64,000 bases of DNA from Neorhizobium galegae (GTDB taxonomy: Bacteria > Pseudomonadota > Alphaproteobacteria > Rhizobiales > Rhizobiaceae). The position numbers and the translations under genes are program-made. Of this stretch, positions 34,211 through 43,836 are shown one piece after another. Below the pieces are notes generated by a model. It was given only the letters and a program-made list of their open reading frames with translations, did not search any database and was not told where the DNA came from. Each line of letters starts with the position of its first letter. Position 1 is the first letter of the stretch. Location: contig NZ_JAGIPG010000003.1 in NCBI RefSeq assembly GCF_017877055.1, forward strand, positions 558,001 through 622,000, in the 5' to 3' direction.

Positions 34211-35056
34211 ATGCTCAAGACCAGCCGCAGCCGACGCCTTGCGGGGGACATCCTGACGTATGTCGTGCTTACAGCTCTGACGACGTTTTGCCTCGGGCCG
34301 ATCCTCTGGATGTTTCTCACTTCCCTCAAGACGGAAGCGGACATCGTCACCTCGCATATGCAGTATATCCCCCGAACGATCACTTTCCAAAACTACGTCG
34401 CCATCTGGACACAATCGAATTTTCCCGTGCTGATTGCAAACAGCTTGGTAGTGACCACAATTACCGTGGTAATCTGCGTTCTGACCGGAACGCTCGCGGC
34501 TTATGCCTTCGCACGGCTGCCCTTCAAAGGCCGCGACAAAATCATGCTCGGCTATCTGCTGGTGCGGATGTTCCCGGCCGTTATGGTGATCATCCCGCTC
34601 TACGTCATGATGCGGACCGTGGGCCTGGTCGACAGCCGCTTCGGACTGGCGCTTGCCTATACCAGCTTCCTGTTGCCGCTGTTTGCCTGGATGCTTAAAG
34701 GCTTCTTCGATGCCGCCCCGAAAGAGCTGGAAAGCGCTGCCCGGATCGACGGCTCCACAAGGCTTGGAGCCATGGTGCGCATCGTCCTGCCGTTGGCGCG
34801 AAATGGTCTCGTCGCCAGTTCGGTGTTCATCGCGATCGCTGCGTGGAACGAGTTCATTTTCGCACTCATGTTGACGACAGGGCAGGGCTCCCGAACGTGG
34901 CCTGTCGGACTGCAATTAATGGTCGGCGAATTCCAGCTGCCGTGGGGGGTGCTTGCCGCCGGCGGCATACTGAGCATCCTGCCGGTAGTCGTCCTCTTCG
35001 CGATCGTTCAACGTGCGATGGTTCAGGGTCTTACCGCAGGCGCGATCAAGGGTTGA
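34211..35056 (+). CDS. Carbohydrate ABC transporter permease, MalG/UgpE type
   Basis: A 281-aa permease with six helices and the coupling loop ELESAARIDGSTRLGAMVRIVLP. I chose the ATG at 34211 because AAGGA lies seven bases upstream; an ATG at 34205 overlaps the previous stop but is too close to that site. It pairs with the upstream MalF-type subunit. Confidence 0.93.
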   Translation: MLKTSRSRRLAGDILTYVVLTALTTFCLGPILWMFLTSLKTEADIVTSHMQYIPRTITFQNYVAIWTQSNFPVLIANSLVVTTITVVICVLTGTLAAYAFARLPFKGRDKIMLGYLLVRMFPAVMVIIPLYVMMRTVGLVDSRFGLALAYTSFLLPLFAWMLKGFFDAAPKELESAARIDGSTRLGAMVRIVLPLARNGLVASSVFIAIAAWNEFIFALMLTTGQGSRTWPVGLQLMVGEFQLPWGVLAAGGILSILPVVVLFAIVQRAMVQGLTAGAIKG

Positions 35057-35066
35057 GGAGAAAACA

Positions 35067-36188
35067 ATGGCCACCCTTTCCATAAACCGTATCCGCAAAT
35101 CCTATGGCGCGCTCGATGTCCTCCACGGAATAGATGTCGATCTGGAAGACGGCGGCTTTCTGGTACTGCTTGGACCTTCCGGATGTGGCAAGTCCACCTT
35201 GTTGAACATCATCGCCGGGCTTGACGAACCGTCGGCCGGGGATATTGCCATCGCGGGCCGGTCGGTCACTGCCCTACCGCCGAAAGATCGGAACATCGCA
35301 ATGGTATTTCAGTCCTATGCGCTGTACCCCACGATGTCGGTCGAACGAAACATCGGCTTCGGGCTCGAAATGCGGGGCGTGCCGGAGCAACAGCGCAAGG
35401 CAGAAATTCGCAAGGCGGCGGAGATGCTTCAGATCGGGCATCTTCTCGATCGTCTTCCTGCAAATTTGTCCGGCGGCCAGAGGCAACGCGTTGCCATGGG
35501 GCGCGCGATCGTGCGCAACCCCGACCTTTTTCTCTTCGACGAACCGCTTTCAAACCTGGACGCGAAACTGCGCGTCGAGATGAGAACCGAGATAAAACGC
35601 CTTCACGAACGTCTCGGCACCAGCATCGTCTACGTCACCCACGACCAGATCGAAGCGATGACGCTGGCGACGAAGGTGGCCGTAATGAAGGGCGGCTATG
35701 TTCAGCAGCTTGCCGATCCCCGAACCATCTACGAACGCCCTGCCAACATGTTCGTCGCCGGGTTCATAGGTTCTCCAGCAATGAATTTCATTAGGGGGAA
35801 ACTTCTTTCGGATTCTGCCGGAGCCCGGTTCACGAGCGAGGGCGTGATCGTCTCTCTCGGCGGTCCCGGGGGTGCGAACGGCACGCGGGAGTGCGTGCTC
35901 GGCGTCAGGCCGGAAGAACTCAAGGTCGTCGAGATGGAGGACGCTTCTCTTGAGGGAGTGATCGACGTCGTGGAGCCGACGGGTCCGGACACCATGGTCA
36001 CTGCCATCGTCGGCAATCAAGCTGTCATAGCGAGAGCCGAACCGCGATTTCAAGGTCGGAGGGGGGACCAAATTCGTTTCAGGGTCGATCCTTCGAGCAT
36101 CAATCTCTTCGACGCCAAAACCGAGGCGAGAATAGATGTCGGCGATGCGTCACTAATCCGTCCAATTCATGAGAACGGCTTTTCATAA
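35067..36188 (+). CDS. Carbohydrate ABC transporter ATP-binding protein, MalK/UgpC type
   Basis: A 373-aa ATPase with Walker A GPSGCGKS, signature LSGGQRQR, Walker B LFLFDEPLSNLD and the His-switch region VYVTHDQ. A C-terminal TOBE/regulatory domain covers about residues 235-373. TGAGGAG precedes the ATG ten bases after the permease stop. It completes the four-gene importer and is followed by a hairpin between convergent genes. Confidence 0.95.
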   Translation: MATLSINRIRKSYGALDVLHGIDVDLEDGGFLVLLGPSGCGKSTLLNIIAGLDEPSAGDIAIAGRSVTALPPKDRNIAMVFQSYALYPTMSVERNIGFGLEMRGVPEQQRKAEIRKAAEMLQIGHLLDRLPANLSGGQRQRVAMGRAIVRNPDLFLFDEPLSNLDAKLRVEMRTEIKRLHERLGTSIVYVTHDQIEAMTLATKVAVMKGGYVQQLADPRTIYERPANMFVAGFIGSPAMNFIRGKLLSDSAGARFTSEGVIVSLGGPGGANGTRECVLGVRPEELKVVEMEDASLEGVIDVVEPTGPDTMVTAIVGNQAVIARAEPRFQGRRGDQIRFRVDPSSINLFDAKTEARIDVGDASLIRPIHENGFS

Positions 36189-36296
36189 TCGCGCGGTGTA
36201 TCGATGCTCTGAGTTCCATAAGATAGATTATCTGATATTGTGTTGCAGCCGCAAAGTTGAAGTGTCCTGTTTCTGCAAAGTAAGAATGTCACTCTC

Positions 36297-36317
36297 CCCG
36301 CGTTTTGAGGACGCGGG
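36297..36317. terminator. Hairpin between convergent genes
   Basis: CCCGCGT (36297-36303) pairs with ACGCGGG (36311-36317), followed by AGTTTG. It lies between the end of the importer operon and the end of the DadA-type gene. Confidence 0.55.
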
Positions 36318-36327
36318 AGTTTGCAGA

Positions 36328-37584
36328 TCAACGAAAACGGGCGGCGGATAGCGCTGATAGATCGATGGCACATTGCCGCCCAGCGATCAAGCCTGCAACA
36401 AGCGCGCCGCTAACCGGTCCGGCTGCAAGGCCGACATGACCGTGGCCAAACGCGTGAACGATGTCTTCGGAAGACTTTGAAAAACCGATCACCGGAAGGC
36501 CGTCTGGAGTCGAGGGACGATGTCCCATCCACCGATCGATAGTCCTGTCTTCGGATATGCCCGACAGTGCCGGATAGGTTCTCCTCGCGTGTTTCAGCAA
36601 GATATCAGCGCGGCTCCAGTTCGGTCTTGCCTCGACGCTTGCCAGCTCGACCTGTCCGGCAATGCGAAGTCCGGCAAGAGTCGGATTGTTGCCCATCCTG
36701 CCATCGCTCGGCATGATCGGCATCTCCCCCCTGGCCAGATCATGGGGAATGACCACGTGGTAGCCGCGCTCGCTCTGGATCGGGATTGTGTCACCCGCCA
36801 GGGCTGCAAGCTTTTTTGAGTGTATGCCGGCAGCGATGACCGCCTTGTCGCACGCCACGATGCTCGCCTCTGTCCGGACACCGGAAAGCCGGTTGCCGGC
36901 AAGATTGAAACCGGTCGCCTTCGCATTGATGCGCTGGGCGCCGAGATCTACCGCATGATCCACGATCGCTGCGACATAGCCTCCCGGATCCGGACAATGA
37001 CCGCCATCCTCGACAAAAGCCGCAAAGGAGTAGCGGAGGGCAAGATTCGGCTCGAGTGCGTGCAGCTCGGCCGAGGATAGCTCGCGATAGGAAATGCCGT
37101 TTTCGTGCCGCAGGCGCCACGCAAAAGCCTCGGCCCCGAAAGCCGCGCGATCCGGGTATACGTAGAGCAGGCCCTTGCGCCGGATGAGGTCCGGCCGGCC
37201 GATTTTTTCTGCCAGTGCCTCATGCCGGGCCGGAGCATCGTGCAGGAGGCTCGCCAGAATTCTCGCGGTCCGTTCAACTTTGGCTGCAGTCGAACCGGCC
37301 AGCATGAACCGCAGCAACCAGGGAGCGAGACGCGCCAGATGCCGCCAGCGAATGGTCAGCGGCCCGGAAGGATCGGCAAGATAGCCAGGCACCTTCCTCC
37401 AGAGGCCGGGCATCGACATCGGGATGATCGAGGCAGGGCTCAGCCAACCGCTGTTGCCATAACTCGCGGCGTGGCGACCGCCGGGCTGTTCCGGTTCGAC
37501 GATGGTAACCTCGTGCCCGTCTTTCAACAGCTCGAGTGCCGTCGCCGCACCGACAATACCCGCTCCGATGACTACTACATGCAT
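36328..37584 (-). CDS. FAD-dependent D-amino acid dehydrogenase-family oxidoreductase (DadA-like)
   Basis: A 418-aa DAO-fold flavoenzyme. The N-terminal ADP-binding motif is VVIGAGIVGAATALELLKDGHEVTIVE read through residues 3-29, with GxGxxG at 7-12. The C-terminal GHRPSTPDGLPVIG and GHGHVGLAAGPVSG segments are typical of DadA-like proteins that oxidise D-amino acids or D-hydroxyproline at the inner membrane. It is the last gene of the TTT/molybdoenzyme operon, 34 bases after tctA. With the DapA-family gene at the head of the operon it hints at catabolism of a cyclic or D-amino acid, but no epimerase is present. Substrate unproven. Confidence 0.88.
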   Translation of the reverse strand: MHVVVIGAGIVGAATALELLKDGHEVTIVEPEQPGGRHAASYGNSGWLSPASIIPMSMPGLWRKVPGYLADPSGPLTIRWRHLARLAPWLLRFMLAGSTAAKVERTARILASLLHDAPARHEALAEKIGRPDLIRRKGLLYVYPDRAAFGAEAFAWRLRHENGISYRELSSAELHALEPNLALRYSFAAFVEDGGHCPDPGGYVAAIVDHAVDLGAQRINAKATGFNLAGNRLSGVRTEASIVACDKAVIAAGIHSKKLAALAGDTIPIQSERGYHVVIPHDLARGEMPIMPSDGRMGNNPTLAGLRIAGQVELASVEARPNWSRADILLKHARRTYPALSGISEDRTIDRWMGHRPSTPDGLPVIGFSKSSEDIVHAFGHGHVGLAAGPVSGALVAGLIAGRQCAIDLSALSAARFR

Positions 37585-37618
37585 GGCGTTTCACCCTGCC
37601 TAACGGGAATAAGCTGGT

Positions 37619-39118
37619 TCATTCCTGAAATGCCTCTTCGCGGACGGCTTTGATCTTCGGCAGGGCGACCATGGCGATGGCAAGCACGGCAAGGACAAGC
37701 AAACCTGCCGAAATCGGACGATCGACAAATATGCTGGGATTGCCACGTGCGAGGAACATGGCTCTACGGAAATTTTCTTCCATCATCGGCCCGAGAATGA
37801 GGCCCATCACCAGCGGTGCCGGGTCGCAATCGAGCTTGGCGAAGATGTAGCCCGCGACGCCGAAGGCGCCGAGCAACCAAAGATCGAAGACCGAGTTGCT
37901 AAGCGAGAAGGCGCCGATCGAGCAGAACACCACGATGGCCGGAAAGAGATAGTGGAAAGGCATCGTCAGCAAGCGCGTCCAGATGCCGATCAGCGGCAGG
38001 TTCAAGACCAGCAGCATGACATTGCCTACCCACATCGACACGATGACGCCCCAGAACACGTCAGGGTGTTCGGAAATCAGTGTTGGTCCGGGTGCAATAC
38101 CTTGCATGATCAAGGCGCCGAACATCAAAGCCATGACGGCATTGGCCGGTAAGCCAAGTGTGAGCAGCGGGACGAACGAGGTCTGTGCTCCGGCATTGTT
38201 GGCACTCTCGGGCGATGCCACACCTTCGATCGCACCACCGCCGAAACCTTCGGGCGGGCGAGCAACGCGCTTCTCGATGGCATAGGCGGCGAAGGCAGCG
38301 AGAAGCGCGCCTCCGCCGGGCAGAAGGCCCAACACGGAGCCGACCCCCGTCCCACGAAGGATCGGCGCAATCATCCGGCGCCAGTCTTCCCGCGACGGAA
38401 TCATCGAGAAGAATGGTGCGTTGATGGCCGTACGGCTTTCCGGGGTTTCCAGATCCTTGATCAACTCGCCAATGCCGAATAATCCCATCGCCACCACGAC
38501 GAAACTGACACCGCTCGACATCTCTTGAAAACCGAGCGTGAAGCGCGGAGCGGCAGTTTGCACGTCCTGACCGACAAGGCCGACCAGAATGCCGATGAAG
38601 ACCATGGCAAGTGCCTTCGGCAGCGATCCGCGCGAAAGCACGATCGAAGCGACAAGCCCGAGGATCATTAGGGAGAAGTACTCCGCGGGGCCGAACAGCA
38701 ATCCAATTTCGGCAAGCGAGGGCGCAAACAATGCCAGCAACAGGGTGGCGACGGTCCCGGCAAAAAAAGAGCCGATCGCCGCCGTCGACAGTGCCACGCC
38801 CGCTCGTCCGTTACGGGCCATCTTGTAGCCGTCGATCGCCGTAACCACAGACGACGCTTCGCCCGGCAGATTGAGAAGGATAGCCGTCGTCGACCCCCCA
38901 TATTGCGCACCGTAATAGATGCCGGCCATCATGATCAGCGACGTCACCGGTTCCAGGCCGATGGTGAAAGGCAGGAGGATGGCCATGGTGGCAGCAGGCC
39001 CGAGGCCCGGCAGGACGCCGACAAGGGTCCCGAGCAGCGTGCCCATCAGGCACCAGAACAGGTTGGTCGGCAGGATTGCCTGGTCAAGGCCAAGAAGCAG
39101 GGCGTTCAGAGTCTCCAT
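37619..39118 (-). CDS. tctA: Tripartite tricarboxylate transporter large permease TctA
   Basis: A 499-aa integral membrane protein with about 12 helices and the TctA signatures GVLPGLGPAATMAILLPFT and YGGSTTAILLNLPGEASS. The ATG at 39118 (METLNALLLGL) follows a GGGAAGG site; a longer open frame runs upstream into tctB and is not needed. TctA is the main translocation subunit of sodium- or proton-driven TTT carriers for citrate and other carboxylates. It is ten bases downstream of tctB. Confidence 0.95.
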   Translation of the reverse strand: METLNALLLGLDQAILPTNLFWCLMGTLLGTLVGVLPGLGPAATMAILLPFTIGLEPVTSLIMMAGIYYGAQYGGSTTAILLNLPGEASSVVTAIDGYKMARNGRAGVALSTAAIGSFFAGTVATLLLALFAPSLAEIGLLFGPAEYFSLMILGLVASIVLSRGSLPKALAMVFIGILVGLVGQDVQTAAPRFTLGFQEMSSGVSFVVVAMGLFGIGELIKDLETPESRTAINAPFFSMIPSREDWRRMIAPILRGTGVGSVLGLLPGGGALLAAFAAYAIEKRVARPPEGFGGGAIEGVASPESANNAGAQTSFVPLLTLGLPANAVMALMFGALIMQGIAPGPTLISEHPDVFWGVIVSMWVGNVMLLVLNLPLIGIWTRLLTMPFHYLFPAIVVFCSIGAFSLSNSVFDLWLLGAFGVAGYIFAKLDCDPAPLVMGLILGPMMEENFRRAMFLARGNPSIFVDRPISAGLLVLAVLAIAMVALPKIKAVREEAFQE

Positions 39119-39128
39119 GTGACCTTCC

Positions 39129-39587
39129 CTAAAGTCCGAACCAGGGGCCAATGATGGCAATCGGCATGCCGAGCCCCTTGATGAAGACGAGGCTGCAGGC
39201 CGCACCGAGTCCGAGCCCGTACAACGCTGATTTCACCGGCCGCAAAGGACGTGAGGCAAACGAGGAGATGAAGCAGCAACAGAAGACCGCCGGCAGCAAC
39301 CCGCCTCCCCGAACGACCAGTCCAAACACGACGATCGCTGTAATGATGAACATGACCTTCGAGGAATAAAGGCTCGGCGGTTCTTCCCCGGCGTCATGTC
39401 TCCTGGCCGTAAAGGCGACAATAAGCCCCATGGCAATCAAGGCCGAGGCGACCAGGCCGGGAAACGCACCGGGACCGATCTTGCGCCATGTGCCATAGGA
39501 GAGATCGAGACTGCCCAACAGGAAAGCCGCGCCGATCGATACGAACACCAGCCCTGCAATCAATTGCGGATTGAGACGTGAGGTCAT
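39129..39587 (-). CDS. tctB: Tripartite tricarboxylate transporter small permease TctB
   Basis: A 152-aa protein with four hydrophobic helices, the normal size and topology for TctB. The start ATG at 39587 overlaps the stop of the molybdoenzyme gene (ATGA), with AAGGA six bases upstream; an alternative ATG lies two codons earlier. The coupling to the molybdoenzyme gene implies co-translation of transporter and enzyme. Confidence 0.9.
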   Translation of the reverse strand: MTSRLNPQLIAGLVFVSIGAAFLLGSLDLSYGTWRKIGPGAFPGLVASALIAMGLIVAFTARRHDAGEEPPSLYSSKVMFIITAIVVFGLVVRGGGLLPAVFCCCFISSFASRPLRPVKSALYGLGLGAACSLVFIKGLGMPIAIIGPWFGL

Positions 39588-41965
39588 GGCCATTCCTTTC
39601 CGTTGGGGGCTTTCAATCGCGGATCGGGGACCAGATCCGGCGGGCGGTAGGCTCGCACTTCTGGCGGCGTGCCGATGAAGCGGGAAATCTCGACAAGGCA
39701 TGAGTTCGGGCTCGGCCCCTGTGTGAGACGAGAGGTCCCATGATCCGGCGTCAGTACGTTCGGATTGCCGTTCAGTTCCAGCGACCCGGGCTTCGCGGGA
39801 TCCGCCGGATCGAACCAGGCGCCTGTCGCCAACTGCACGACGCCGGGCATGACGGCATCGGTGATGGCAACGACCGCCAAGCATGCACCACGGGCGTTCG
39901 AAATGGTCACTGCCTCGCCTTGCTCCAATCCCCGAGCCGCCGCGTCATCGGGATGAATGCGCACCGGCTGGCGGCCGCCGCTTTTGGTCTGGCGCGACGG
40001 TGCTGCATGGTCCCACTGGCTGTGTAGCTTGTCATGCGGCTGGCAGGACAGGAGATGCAGTGGATAGGTTGCCGCCAGTTTGCCACCCAGCCATTCGACC
40101 GGTTCCACCCACGCCGGATGGCCGGGGCAATCGGCATAGCCGAAGCTGGTAATGAGCTGCGAGGAAAGCTCGATCAGACCGGACGGCGTACGCAGCGGAT
40201 GGGCAAACGGGTCCGCGCGAAACGCGGCAAGCAAAGGCCTGCCCGCGTTTTGGCTTTCCACCTCGATCAGTCCCGCGTTCCGGAACGTGGAAAAATCCGG
40301 CAAGGAAATATCGCTTGCCGCGGCGTTCGCCCGCGCGTCGACATAAAGCTTCTCCAGCCATTCGGATTCGCTCAATCCGCCAGTGAACGCCGCTTCAGTC
40401 TCCAGCCGTGCCGCGACGCGGCGCAGGATTTCGTGATCCGAGAATACCTCCGCCGGCGGTGCCGCCGTGTGCGTCGAATATCCGAGAAAACCGTCGCGGC
40501 CGCTTGCAACCAGATCGTCGCGTTCCAGGAATGTCGAGGCCGGCAACACGATGTCGGCATGCCGTGCGTGGGCATTCCACCAGTGCTCGTGAACGATGAT
40601 CGTTTCGGGCTTCTGCCAAGCTTCGACCAGTCGATTGAGATCCTGATGATGGTGGAAGGGATTGCCGCCAGCCCAATAGATCAGCCTTATTTCCGGATAG
40701 ATCCGTTTGTTGCCGTCATGGTCGTATTCTGCTCCCGGCGAAAGCAGCATGTCGGCAATTCGGGCGACCGGAATGTAGTCGGAAACCGGGTTCTGCCCTT
40801 GTGGTAGCGAGGGCCATTTCACGGCCGGCGCCGGCTGGCCGATGCCCGATACAGATGCATAACCGAAACCAAATCCCCCGCCAGGCAGGCCGATGCCACC
40901 CAGCAGCGATGCCACCGCGATTACCGCCCAATAGGCCTGTTCGCCATGGTCGGCCCGTTGCAGCGCCCATGCCATCGTAATGAAGGTTTTTCGTGAGGCC
41001 ATATTCCGGGCAAGAGTGCGGATGTCCTGCGTGGCAAGGCCGGTAATGCCGGCTGCCCAAGCGCCGTCCTTGATGACCCCGTCCACCTTACCGAACAGAT
41101 AATCGCGCAATGCCTGGAAGCCGACGGTGTAGCGTTCGATGAACGCCGCGTCGTGGCGATCCTCCTCGATCAACAGGTGGGCGATGGCCAGCAGCAGGGC
41201 AGCGTCCGTCCCGGGTCTCAGGGCCATCCATTGGGCATCGAGCTCGTCTGCGGCATCATCCCGGACGGGCCCTATGTTGATGAAATGGGCGCCAGCGTTT
41301 TTGCAGTCAAGCAGACCCTGGCGGGTTTCATGGCGGGAAACGCCACCGGCATTGACCTGAGCGTTGCGAAGCGGCGTGCCGCCGAACATCACGATCAGGT
41401 CCGCATGGCCGACGATCTGGTTCCATGGGCTGTGGCCGGAGATCAGCCCATCGGTGGAACCGATGATGTGCGGCAGGATGACTTCGCCGGCGGCATAACT
41501 ATAGGACTGGACGGAACGAACGGAACCACCATTCATGTTGAAAAAGCGTTTCAGCTGGCTTTGCGCATGATGAAATCGCCCCGCGCTCGACCAGCCGTAG
41601 GAGCCGGAAAAAATCGCGCCGTTGCCATGCTCGTCCCTGACGCGGCGAATTTCTCCGGCAACCAGTTCAAGTGCTTCATCCCAGGAAACCTCGACAAATG
41701 CCTCGGCTCCCCGCCGCCCGGCACGATAACCCGGTCCCTTTTCAAGGAAGGATCGCCTGACGGCTGGTTTGAGGATGCGGCATGGCGCAAGCCTGTCGGC
41801 TGGAAGCTCCCTACCGAATTGAACAGGATCGGGATCGCCGGCCATCGGACGAATGGCGCCATGCAAGCCGTCATGAGTGTAGAACCCCCAATGGGTTGCG
41901 ACATGGCGCCGATCTGCCGAAGGCTCCGAATGTTGCGTGGTTTTCGGAGCCTTCGTCATCTTCAT
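39584..41965 (-). CDS. Molybdopterin oxidoreductase, BisC/DMSO reductase family
   Basis: A 793-aa molybdenum enzyme of the DMSOR superfamily. There is no N-terminal Cys motif for an Fe-S cluster, which is normal for the BisC/TorA/DorA group. The motifs SYGWSSAGRFHHAQSQLKRF (121-140) and QSYSYAAGEVILPH with the probable Mo-ligand Ser156 are clear. The C-terminal molydop-binding domain covers about 630-760. It lacks a Tat signal, so it should be cytosolic like BisC, which reduces biotin sulfoxide and methionine sulfoxide. It lies between tctC and tctB, overlapping both by four bases, which is not the usual TTT arrangement. Confidence 0.92.
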   Translation of the reverse strand: MKMTKAPKTTQHSEPSADRRHVATHWGFYTHDGLHGAIRPMAGDPDPVQFGRELPADRLAPCRILKPAVRRSFLEKGPGYRAGRRGAEAFVEVSWDEALELVAGEIRRVRDEHGNGAIFSGSYGWSSAGRFHHAQSQLKRFFNMNGGSVRSVQSYSYAAGEVILPHIIGSTDGLISGHSPWNQIVGHADLIVMFGGTPLRNAQVNAGGVSRHETRQGLLDCKNAGAHFINIGPVRDDAADELDAQWMALRPGTDAALLLAIAHLLIEEDRHDAAFIERYTVGFQALRDYLFGKVDGVIKDGAWAAGITGLATQDIRTLARNMASRKTFITMAWALQRADHGEQAYWAVIAVASLLGGIGLPGGGFGFGYASVSGIGQPAPAVKWPSLPQGQNPVSDYIPVARIADMLLSPGAEYDHDGNKRIYPEIRLIYWAGGNPFHHHQDLNRLVEAWQKPETIIVHEHWWNAHARHADIVLPASTFLERDDLVASGRDGFLGYSTHTAAPPAEVFSDHEILRRVAARLETEAAFTGGLSESEWLEKLYVDARANAAASDISLPDFSTFRNAGLIEVESQNAGRPLLAAFRADPFAHPLRTPSGLIELSSQLITSFGYADCPGHPAWVEPVEWLGGKLAATYPLHLLSCQPHDKLHSQWDHAAPSRQTKSGGRQPVRIHPDDAAARGLEQGEAVTISNARGACLAVVAITDAVMPGVVQLATGAWFDPADPAKPGSLELNGNPNVLTPDHGTSRLTQGPSPNSCLVEISRFIGTPPEVRAYRPPDLVPDPRLKAPNGKEWP

Positions 41966-42933
41966 TCTACCTTGATGCCGGCTTTCTTGACGATCTCGCT
42001 ATAACGCTTCGTCTCGTCAACCACGAAGGTTTTTAGACCGGCGCTGTTCTTGTACATCGGCTCGAAGCCGAAGACCGTCAGCTTGTCCTTGAATTCAGTG
42101 GAGGTGACAACTTCCTGCAGGATCTTGCCGAGATATTCCGCCGCCTTTGGATCAAGATTTTTCGGCGCCCAGACGCCGTACCAGGAGAGCATTTCCAGCG
42201 CAGGCATGCCGCTCTCGGCAACGGTCGGGACATCCGGCGCGAGTGGCGAGCGGGTCAGGCTGGTCACCGCAAGCGGCTTCAGCCGCCCTGCCTTGACATG
42301 CGGCAGTGACGACAGGATCGGATCGGCGATCAGTTGTACCTGGCCGCCAATCATGTCGGTCAGCGCCGGACCGGCCCCCTTGTAGGTGACGACTTCAGTA
42401 TCGACGCCAGCTTCGCCCTTCAGGACTTCCACAGCCAAATGACCAGCCGAGCCATAACCCGAGGTGGCGAAGTTGTAGGATTCCGGATCCGCCTTTACCT
42501 CGGCGAAGAATTCCTTCAGCGTGTTCGCCTTGTCCGACGGATTGGTGGTGACGAGCAGCGGACCGGCCGCGATGCCGCTGATATGGGTGAAGTCATTGAC
42601 GACATCGAAAGGCACGTTCTTGTTGATCAGCGGCGTGACCACATGGATCGACGCGTTCAGCAGAAGGGTGTATCCATCGGGAGCAGCCTTGACCACATCG
42701 GACGAACCGACCACGCCGCCGGCACCGCCCGCTCGGTTATCAACGACGAACGTCTTGCCCGTCTTGACCGAAAGCGCGGTAGCAAGAACGCGTGCAACGC
42801 CATCGACTGCACCGCCAGGCGGATAAGGCACGACAATGGACACAGGCCGGCTGGGATAGTCGTCCGCCTTGGCGAGGCCGGCCGCCAGCAGCGTCATAGA
42901 CAGAGAAAGCAATGCTGTACCGAAGCGATTCAT
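41962..42933 (-). CDS. tctC: Tripartite tricarboxylate transporter substrate-binding protein TctC (Bug family)
   Basis: A 323-aa periplasmic Bug-type receptor. The signal peptide is about residues 1-23 (LLAAGLAKA), followed by the family start YPSRPVSIVVPYPPGGAVDGVAR with the ligand loop. GYGSAGHLAVEVLKGEAG is the second ligand-loop segment. Bug proteins bind carboxylates through these two loops. It overlaps the molybdoenzyme gene by four bases and follows the SDR gene after 113 bases. The ligand is probably a carboxylate related to the enzymes of the operon. Confidence 0.94.
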   Translation of the reverse strand: MNRFGTALLSLSMTLLAAGLAKADDYPSRPVSIVVPYPPGGAVDGVARVLATALSVKTGKTFVVDNRAGGAGGVVGSSDVVKAAPDGYTLLLNASIHVVTPLINKNVPFDVVNDFTHISGIAAGPLLVTTNPSDKANTLKEFFAEVKADPESYNFATSGYGSAGHLAVEVLKGEAGVDTEVVTYKGAGPALTDMIGGQVQLIADPILSSLPHVKAGRLKPLAVTSLTRSPLAPDVPTVAESGMPALEMLSWYGVWAPKNLDPKAAEYLGKILQEVVTSTEFKDKLTVFGFEPMYKNSAGLKTFVVDETKRYSEIVKKAGIKVE

Positions 42934-43046
42934 AGATGGATTCCTTCTAGCTCCAAGAGGGATTTATGCAGTCGAAAGTCATTGTATGCATCGGCAGATT
43001 TTTCCCGGTAGCGAGCGGCGGGAGGTAATCCGCTTCATTCTGACCG

Positions 43047-43826
43047 TCAGAACGTTCCGGGATATTGCCCGCCATCAATCAGCAGGTTTTGGGCGGTGAC
43101 GAAGCCGGCATTCGCCGAGCAGAGGAAGGCAATGTAGGCGCCAACTTCTTCAGGGCGTCCGTAGCGGCCGGCCGGGTTCTGTGCCGCACGGGCGGCCCAG
43201 ATTTCCTCGAAAGAGCGGCCGCTTTCCTGAGCAAGCACCTCGACATGCTGGCGCTGGCCATCCGAAGCGACTATGCCCGGGAGAATATTGTTGATCGTCA
43301 CATTATGGGCGATCGTCTGTCGAGCTAGGCCAGCGACGAAGCCGACGAGGCCCGAGCGTGCCGCATTCGACATGCCAAGCTCGACCTGGGCGATCTTGAC
43401 GCTCCGCGACACGATGTTGACGATACGGCCGAACTCGCGCTCCATCATTCCGTCCACGGTGAGACGCATCATATCGATCGGTGTCAGCATCATCCGATCG
43501 ATGCCCCGCAACCAGTCCTCACGAGACCAGTTGCGGAAATCGCCGGGCAGCTCGCCATCGGCGTTGTTGACCAGGATGTCCGGTTTTGGGCAGACTGACA
43601 GGACGGCTTCACGACCGGCAAGCGTTGTTATATCGCCGACGATTGTGGTGACGCGGGCGCCGGTAACCGCTCGGATTTCTGCGGCTGTCGCCTGCAGTGT
43701 GTCGGGCGTACGGGCGATAATGGTCAGATCCACATTCTCCCGCGCGAGAGCCATTGCGGCGGCCTTGCCCATGCCCCGGCTTGCGCCGGTAACGATAGCG
43801 TTCCGACCGGATATCCCGAGATCCAT
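43047..43826 (-). CDS. SDR-family protein with atypical active site
   Basis: A 259-aa Rossmann-fold protein. The cofactor motif TGASRGMG (13-20) is intact and NNAD stands in place of NNAG (88-91). After Ser140 the expected Tyr-x3-Lys is replaced by Ser153-Asn-Ala-Ala-Arg157 (MSNAARSGL). This matches a known ketoacyl-reductase-like SDR subgroup that lacks the perfect catalytic tetrad, so its activity is uncertain. The ATG at 43826 gives the normal N-terminus, ten bases after the DapA-family stop. It belongs to the TTT/molybdoenzyme operon. Confidence 0.88.
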   Translation of the reverse strand: MDLGISGRNAIVTGASRGMGKAAAMALARENVDLTIIARTPDTLQATAAEIRAVTGARVTTIVGDITTLAGREAVLSVCPKPDILVNNADGELPGDFRNWSREDWLRGIDRMMLTPIDMMRLTVDGMMEREFGRIVNIVSRSVKIAQVELGMSNAARSGLVGFVAGLARQTIAHNVTINNILPGIVASDGQRQHVEVLAQESGRSFEEIWAARAAQNPAGRYGRPEEVGAYIAFLCSANAGFVTAQNLLIDGGQYPGTF

Positions 43827-43836
43827 CGGCCCGGCC

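Noticed and set aside
39584..41965. Missing Fe-S cysteine motif in the molybdoenzyme
   Set aside because: BisC/TorA/DorA-type enzymes naturally lack the cluster, so this is not a truncation.
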